Source: Asticcacaulis sp.
GTDB taxonomy: Bacteria > Pseudomonadota > Alphaproteobacteria > Caulobacterales > Caulobacteraceae
NCBI RefSeq assembly: GCF_020217185.1
Contig: NZ_JAIWNX010000032.1
Location: 1-10,000, forward strand
Length of the DNA stretch: 10,000 nucleotides
Reading direction: 5' to 3'
A model generated the notes under the pieces. It saw only the letters and a program-made list of their open reading frames with translations, ran no database searches and was not told where the DNA came from. Shown one piece after another: positions 5,684 to 10,000 of the stretch. Positions within the stretch are counted from its first letter, which is position 1, and every line of letters begins with the position of its first letter. The translations under genes and the position numbers were made by a program.

Positions 5684-8473
5684 TTACAGGGCCGCTTTCA
5701 GCCGTTCCAGCGCCGCCGACAGGCGGGCCTTGCCATCTTCGGCGTCTTTCAGGCGTTCCTGATTTTCGGTGATCACCTCTTCCGGGGCCTTTTTGACAAA
5801 CTCCGGGTTGTCGAGCTTGCGCCTGGTCCCTTCGATGGTCTTGTCAAAGGCGGCGATGTCCTTGGCCAGACGCGCCGCCTCGGCCTTCAGGTCGATGAAC
5901 TCCGCCACGCTGAGATTACCGGTCGCCTCGGCGATCACGAAGGGCACCGAGCCGACAGGGGCCGTTTCGGCCATGCCGACCTCGCCCAGACGCCCCAGGA
6001 AGAGGATCAGGTCGCGGTGCGTGCTCAGCCAGCCCTGCGTCTGCGCCCCGGCCCCGGTGAGAGTCAAAGGCACCTTGGCCGAGCCCGGCACGTTCATTTC
6101 CGAACGCACGCTGCGCACTTCGGAAATCAGCTCGATCAGCCAGTTGATCTCGGTATCCGCCGCGGCATCAATCGCCGCCGCGTCATAGACCGGCCACTGT
6201 TCGACGATCAGGGAATTAGCGCGACCATCGGTTGCCGCCCACAGTTCTTCGGTGATGAAGGGCATGACCGGGTGCAGCAGGATCAGGCACTGATCCAGCA
6301 CCCACGCCGTCATAGCGCGGATTTCGGCCTTGGCCTCGGCATCTTCGCCGTTGAGGATCGGCTTCGACAGCTCGACGTACCAGTCGCAGACGACGTTCCA
6401 CACGAACTTATAGAGCGCATTGGCCGCGTCATCGAAGGCGCAGGCTTCCAGCGCTTCGGTGACGATCTTCACCGTCTTGTGCGTCTCGCCACGGATCCAG
6501 CGGCTGAGCGTCAGCCTGACCGACGACGGGTCGAAACCGGCCACCGCCGCACAGTCGTTCATCTGGGCAAAGCGGTGGGCGTTCCACAGCTTGGTGCCGA
6601 AATTGCGATAACCTTCAATACGTTGTTTGGCCAGCTTGATGTCCCGGCCCTGCCCCGACATGGCGGTCAGGGTGAAGCGCAAAGCGTCGGCACCGAATTC
6701 GTCGATCAGCACCAGCGGGTCCATCACATTGCCCTTCGACTTCGACATCTTCTGGCCCTTCTCGTCGCGGACAAGGGCGTTGATAAAGACGCGCTGGAAC
6801 GGGGCCTTCCCGGTAAAGTGCAGGCCCATCATCATCATGCGGGCGACCCAGAAGAAGATGATGTCGAACCCGGTGACCAGCGTGTGGGTGGGGTAGAAGC
6901 GTTCCAGATCGCGCGTCTGTTCCGGCCAGCCCATGGTCGAAAACGGCCACAGGGCCGACGAGAACCAGGTGTCGAGGACGTCTTCGTCTTGCCAGATAGG
7001 CCAGACTTTTTCACCGTCGTTAGTCTCCGCCGCTAGCATAACCGCTTCGGTGTAGCTACCGACCACAACTACTTTCTCCGCATAGAGTTTTTCCGCAGCA
7101 GTAATGGCTTTTTGCTCGGACTCTTCGACGAAAATAGCCGGTGTTTGAGAATTATCCTTCTCAAAGCCAAACCATGCCGGGATACGGTGGCCCCACCAGA
7201 GCTGGCGTGAAATGCACCACGGCTCGATATTGCGCAGCCACTCAAAGTACGTCTTTTCCCAGTTCTTCGGCTCAAACACCGTGCGGCCGTCTTCGACAGC
7301 GGCCAGCGCCTCCTTGGCCAGTTCACCGGCATTGACGTACCACTGATCGGTCAGGAAGGGCTCAATCACCACGCCCGACCGGTCACCGTGCGGCACCATG
7401 TGCTTGGTCTTTTCGATGGCCTTCAGCCAGCCCTCTTCCTCGGCGCGGGCGATGATCGCCTTGCGCGCCGCGAAACGGTCCTGACCGCGATAGGCCTCTG
7501 GCACCTCGTCGTTCAGCGTGGCGAACGGCGTCAGAATATTGATCAGCGGCAGGTTATGCCGCTTGCCGACCTGAAAATCGTTGAAATCGTGCGCCGGGGT
7601 GATCTTCACCGCGCCGGAGCCTTTGGTCGGGTCGGCATAGTCGTCACCGACGATGGGAATGCGACGCCCGGTGATCGGCAGGATCACGTCCTTACCGATC
7701 AGGGCCTGATAGCGTTCATCATCCGGATGCACGGCCACCGCCGTGTCGCCCAGCATCGTCTCCGGGCGGGTGGTCGCCACGACGATATAGTCACGGGTCT
7801 CAAGGGTGTCATTGCCCTCTTCGTCCTTGACCGGATAGTCGAAGGTCACGCCGTCGGCCAGCCTATAGGCAAAGTGCCAGTAATGGCCATCGACCTCCTT
7901 CTGCTCGACCTCAAGGTCGGAGATGGCGGTCTGGAAATGCGGGTCCCAGTTGACCAGACGCTTGTCGCGGTAGATCAGGCCCTCTTTATAAAGCTGCACG
8001 AAGACCTTGCGCACGGCGGCCGACAGGCCTTCATCCAGCGTGAAGCGTTCGCGCGACCAGTCACACGACGCCCCCAGACGGCGCAACTGGCCCTGAATGG
8101 TGCCGCTGCTTTCAGCCTTCCACTGCCATACCTTTTCGACAAAGGCCTCACGGCCCATATCGCGGCGACCGACATTGCCGGCGGCGGCCAGTTGACGCTC
8201 GACCACCATCTGCGTGGCGATGCCCGCATGGTCGGTGCCGGGCAGCCACAGGGCCGCCTTGCCGCGCATCCGCTCAAAGCGCGTCAGCACGTCCTGAAGC
8301 GTGTTGTTCAGGGCGTGGCCGATATGCAGGCTGCCCGTCACATTGGGCGGCGGGATGACGATGGAAAAGGGTACGGCGCCTTCGTCCTCGCTCGGCTTGA
8401 ACGCACCGGACGTTTCCCACATCTCATAGAGGCGCGGTTCAACGGTTTTGGGGTCGAAGGTCTTTTCCAGCAT
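5684..8473 (-). CDS. valS: Valyl-tRNA synthetase
   Basis: A cytoplasmic class Ia synthetase that joins valine to tRNA-Val with ATP; 929 aa, the normal bacterial length. All landmarks are present. The first ATP-binding signature is [13 protein letters not shown] (41-53), followed by [14 protein letters not shown]. The CP1 editing domain, which clears mischarged threonine, has [10 protein letters not shown] and [30 protein letters not shown] and [15 protein letters not shown] follow, and then KMSKS at 575-579. The anticodon-binding region follows, and the last 65 residues form the charged coiled-coil tRNA-binding arm. I start at ATG 8473 ([12 protein letters not shown]) because homologs usually begin there and GAAAAG precedes it. 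ATG 8494 would add seven residues but falls in the run just behind a strong hairpin. It is downstream of popZ on the same strand and ends at a clear terminator. The identification is certain; only the start is open. Confidence 0.97.
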   Translation of the reverse strand: MLEKTFDPKTVEPRLYEMWETSGAFKPSEDEGAVPFSIVIPPPNVTGSLHIGHALNNTLQDVLTRFERMRGKAALWLPGTDHAGIATQMVVERQLAAAGNVGRRDMGREAFVEKVWQWKAESSGTIQGQLRRLGASCDWSRERFTLDEGLSAAVRKVFVQLYKEGLIYRDKRLVNWDPHFQTAISDLEVEQKEVDGHYWHFAYRLADGVTFDYPVKDEEGNDTLETRDYIVVATTRPETMLGDTAVAVHPDDERYQALIGKDVILPITGRRIPIVGDDYADPTKGSGAVKITPAHDFNDFQVGKRHNLPLINILTPFATLNDEVPEAYRGQDRFAARKAIIARAEEEGWLKAIEKTKHMVPHGDRSGVVIEPFLTDQWYVNAGELAKEALAAVEDGRTVFEPKNWEKTYFEWLRNIEPWCISRQLWWGHRIPAWFGFEKDNSQTPAIFVEESEQKAITAAEKLYAEKVVVVGSYTEAVMLAAETNDGEKVWPIWQDEDVLDTWFSSALWPFSTMGWPEQTRDLERFYPTHTLVTGFDIIFFWVARMMMMGLHFTGKAPFQRVFINALVRDEKGQKMSKSKGNVMDPLVLIDEFGADALRFTLTAMSGQGRDIKLAKQRIEGYRNFGTKLWNAHRFAQMNDCAAVAGFDPSSVRLTLSRWIRGETHKTVKIVTEALEACAFDDAANALYKFVWNVVCDWYVELSKPILNGEDAEAKAEIRAMTAWVLDQCLILLHPVMPFITEELWAATDGRANSLIVEQWPVYDAAAIDAAADTEINWLIELISEVRSVRSEMNVPGSAKVPLTLTGAGAQTQGWLSTHRDLILFLGRLGEVGMAETAPVGSVPFVIAEATGNLSVAEFIDLKAEAARLAKDIAAFDKTIEGTRRKLDNPEFVKKAPEEVITENQERLKDAEDGKARLSAALERLKAAL

Positions 8474-8504
8474 GGTCTTTTCGCGTGTAAGCATGAAACA
8501 GAAA

Positions 8505-8534
8505 GAGCGGCGTCCTTAACACAGGACGCCGCTC
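8505..8534 (-). terminator. Strong hairpin between popZ and valS
   Basis: A perfect 12-bp GC-rich stem (GAGCGGCGTCCT 8505-8516 with AGGACGCCGCTC 8523-8534) with a 6-nt loop is followed on the minus strand by TTTCTGTTT. It fits a terminator after popZ with an imperfect U-run. It ends only about 31 nt before the valS start codon, so it could also be an attenuator or 5'-UTR structure of valS. Confidence 0.65.
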
Positions 8535-8545
8535 CGGTAACAGGT

Positions 8546-8564
8546 AAAAAAGCGTTTTGCGCTT
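8546..8564 (-). terminator. Small terminator-like hairpin at the popZ stop codon
   Basis: On the minus strand AAGCG-CAAAA-CGCTT is followed by a U-run (complement of A 8546-8551). The stem is only 5 bp and begins in the stop codon, so alone it is probably weak. Together with 8505-8534 it may close the popZ transcript. Confidence 0.4.
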
Positions 8565-9114
8565 AGCGGCGCGCCTGGCGGGCCAGACGTTCCACTTCCT
8601 CACGCACCGCTGTTTCGACGATGGCCGGCAGGTTGCCGTCCAGCCAGTCCTGCAGCATCGGGCGCAGGATTTCGGTCAGCAGGTCTTCGATCGAGCGGCC
8701 TTCGCGCGGCAGCAGGCTGGCGCTGGTCAGTTGGCCAAAGGCCGATACCGCGCTCTGTACCGTGCGCTCTGACACGAGGTGCGAAGTGGTCTCGTAATCG
8801 ACGCGCGGAGCGGGTTTCGGCGCGGGCTTGGGGGCCACAGCCACCGGTTCCGGATCAAAGGCGTCGATATCGCCGATCGACACGGCGGGCTTCGGCGTCG
8901 CCACCGGTGTCGTCAGTTCCAGCACGTCCTCTTCTTCGACTTCCGGCTCATCTTCCGGTTCGTCAAAGGCGACTTCGGGTTCGGGCTCAGCCGCAACGAC
9001 TTCGGGCTCAGGCTCAGGCTTGGCCTTTTCTTCCGGGGCATCGTCCTCGGAAATGATCCGGCGGATCGAGGCGAGGATTTCCTCCATCGTGGGTTCGTGG
9101 GCGGTTTCGGACAT
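8563..9114 (-). CDS. popZ: Polar organising protein PopZ (DUF2497)
   Basis: 183 aa, close to the length of Caulobacter PopZ. PopZ self-assembles into a condensate at the cell poles. There it anchors ParB-bound origins and recruits cell-cycle regulators and ParA. Three regions are visible. The N-terminal helix PTMEEILASIRRIISEDD (8-25) is the family hallmark and binds client proteins. A Pro/Glu/Asp-rich disordered linker spans about 26-105. The C-terminal helical oligomerisation region (about 115-183) includes AFGQLTSASLLPREGRSIED and LLTEILRPMLQDWLDGNLP. The linker is uneven: the first half is strongly acidic (PEPEPEV, EDEPEVEEEDV), while residues 90-104 carry a neutral-to-basic APKPAPKPAP stretch. 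The start ATG 9114 gives the exact conserved N-terminus, although its ribosome site is poor (no clear AGGAG). It lies between a tolC-like gene and valS, as I recall for Caulobacter. PopZ is confined to Alphaproteobacteria. Confidence 0.95.
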   Translation of the reverse strand: MSETAHEPTMEEILASIRRIISEDDAPEEKAKPEPEPEVVAAEPEPEVAFDEPEDEPEVEEEDVLELTTPVATPKPAVSIGDIDAFDPEPVAVAPKPAPKPAPRVDYETTSHLVSERTVQSAVSAFGQLTSASLLPREGRSIEDLLTEILRPMLQDWLDGNLPAIVETAVREEVERLARQARR

Positions 9115-9294
9115 GTCGGTGAATCACTCGAAAAGGATAGTCTGTGCCATAAAGACACGGCTCAGGGGTTTTTGGCAACTGTTAAGCGTTCTTTATGCGC
9201 CCTATTTTCGCCTGACAGGCTCATTCCCCACCTGTCGGAATCATCACGATAAGTGTGCGGCCAACAGGGTTAACAAAATTTGAAGCCGATCGGC
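9115..9294 (-). promoter_or_regulatory. popZ upstream region with a tentative promoter and two CcrM (GANTC) sites
   Basis: popZ must have its promoter here, because the upstream tolC-like gene ends in a terminator. A candidate on the minus strand is TTGCCA (complement of 9173-9178), a 17-nt spacer, then TCTTTA (complement of 9150-9155); the match is modest. GAATC occurs at 9121-9125 and 9238-9242; GANTC is the target of the alphaproteobacterial cell-cycle methylase CcrM. A near-CtrA box TTAA-N7-TTAT lies at 9182-9196. Each of these short matches could be chance. No gene is visible in the interval. Confidence 0.35.
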
Positions 9295-9330
9295 AAAAGA
9301 AAGGGCGGAAAGGCCTGAACCTTCCCGCCC
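9295..9330 (-). terminator. Intrinsic terminator of the TolC-family gene
   Basis: Positions 9303-9313 pair with 9320-9330. Read as minus-strand RNA all 11 pairs form, including one G-U, with a 6-nt loop. UUUCUUUU follows (complement of 9295-9302). It lies 26 nt past the stop codon at 9357-9359. Confidence 0.85.
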
Positions 9331-9356
9331 GCCTTGGCTTTGAACCTGCGCGGTTA

Positions 9357-10000
9357 TTAGCGCGTTTTCACGATCTCACCCGACGAATCGGCAAGGCCGT
9401 CCAGTGCACGGGCTACCGGCTCCAGAGGCGTCGCCCCCTTGTTCTTGACCGCGTCAAAATTCTTGGCCGGATCGTAGATTTCGGCCTGCGGCGTCAGGGT
9501 CCGGGCTTCGAGGTCGCCCATGACCGCCAGCACCTGTGAGGCGGCGACGTATTCGGCGCGCTGCGCATTGATCAGCGCCAGTTGCGCCTGACGCAGTTCC
9601 TGCTCGGCGTTCAGCACTTCGATATTGGTGCGTAAGCCCACTTGCTGCTCGTACTTGACGCCTTCGGCGGCGACGGTAGCGGCGCGCACCTGCTCCTGAT
9701 TGGCCTGAGTCGCCGTGCGGGCGGCCGCCATATTGGCCCAGGCGGTCGAAACGTTCTGCACCACATTGCGACGCGCCAGCTCGACGCTGATCTTCTGCGC
9801 CGTATAGCCTTCGGTGGCCTGACGCACGCGCGACGAATTATAGCCGGCGCTGAACAGCGGCATGGTGAAACGCAGCGAAGCCGTGGCCGCGTCGCGCTTA
9901 TCCAGATCCTTGAAATCATCGGTCGGCGCGCTGGTGGCGTAACCGGCCCCCAGCGTTACACGCGGCCCCAGACCCGACTTGGCCTGAGAGACGCGGGCGC
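9357..10000 (-). CDS. tolC: TolC-family outer-membrane efflux/secretion channel, C-terminal part
   Basis: The gene runs off the right edge; 213 C-terminal residues are present. The visible part starts with a beta-barrel/alpha-barrel segment (VTLGAGYATSAPTDDF, then SLRFTMPLFSAGY). Long amphipathic helices typical of the periplasmic TolC tunnel follow: VELARRNVVQNVSTAWANM, a stretch of Ala/Gln-rich helix, and VGLRTNIEVLNAEQELRQAQ. The G-x-R/T-x-x-x-x-L-x-A-E/Q-x-x-L motif is diagnostic of the family. TolC trimers form the outer-membrane exit duct for type I secretion systems and tripartite pumps. The C-terminal tail after about residue 165 is variable and ends ...EIVKTR. In Caulobacter the gene beside popZ is, as I recall, the S-layer exporter component rsaFa. 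Whether this copy serves protein secretion or drug efflux cannot be told from this fragment. The ATG at 9863 is internal, as the reading frame continues upstream with family-like sequence. Confidence 0.88.
   Translation of the reverse strand, partial: ARVSQAKSGLGPRVTLGAGYATSAPTDDFKDLDKRDAATASLRFTMPLFSAGYNSSRVRQATEGYTAQKISVELARRNVVQNVSTAWANMAAARTATQANQEQVRAATVAAEGVKYEQQVGLRTNIEVLNAEQELRQAQLALINAQRAEYVAASQVLAVMGDLEARTLTPQAEIYDPAKNFDAVKNKGATPLEPVARALDGLADSSGEIVKTR

Noticed and set aside
5666..7036. A 456-codon open frame antisense to valS
   Set aside because: It is a mirror of GC-rich codon use in valS: composition is Arg/His/Gln/Gly-rich with no domain pattern, while the opposite strand is a full valyl-tRNA synthetase.
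7388..8566. A 392-codon open frame antisense to the valS N-terminal half
   Set aside because: Same artefact of third-position GC bias; no recognisable motif, and it would run through the popZ-valS hairpin.

Overview
The window is GC-rich DNA, almost certainly from an alphaproteobacterium of the Caulobacterales (Caulobacter/Asticcacaulis-like). The strongest pointer is a recognisable PopZ polar organiser (minus strand, 8563-9114). It lies between a TolC-family outer-membrane protein and valyl-tRNA synthetase, an arrangement I recall from Caulobacter crescentus. The species cannot be named from the sequence alone.

Layout. Positions 1-309 (+) hold the 3' end of a glycine-zipper surface/envelope protein with an Arg/Asp/Tyr repeat tail, followed by an intrinsic terminator. 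Positions 414-498 hold two large back-to-back hairpins that close the convergent glycosyltransferase gene. Positions 503-1681 (-) encode a family 2 polyprenyl-phosphate glycosyltransferase fused to a GtrA-like membrane domain. Divergent from it, three tandem paralogous multi-membrane-span proteins (1827-3050, 3037-4293, 4433-5650, all +) look like GT87/DUF2029-type GT-C glycosyltransferases. A bidirectional terminator (5651-5680) separates them from the housekeeping block on the minus strand, read right to left: tolC-like (9357 to beyond the window end), popZ, valS (5684-8473).

How the genes may work together (inference). The GT2-GtrA protein would charge a polyprenyl phosphate with a sugar on the cytoplasmic face. 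GT-C enzymes such as GT87 use such lipid-linked sugars on the periplasmic side, so the three paralogs are natural users of the donor. The locus therefore looks like a small unassigned periplasmic glycosylation system. Two features stand out. All three paralogs keep a CX17C cysteine pair in their first predicted periplasmic loop, just after the putative catalytic Asp. The third paralog has a leader in which an 11-bp hairpin covers the ribosome-binding site and overlapping mini-ORFs run into the gene. The tolC-popZ-valS block is ordinary chromosomal backbone and anchors the taxonomy.
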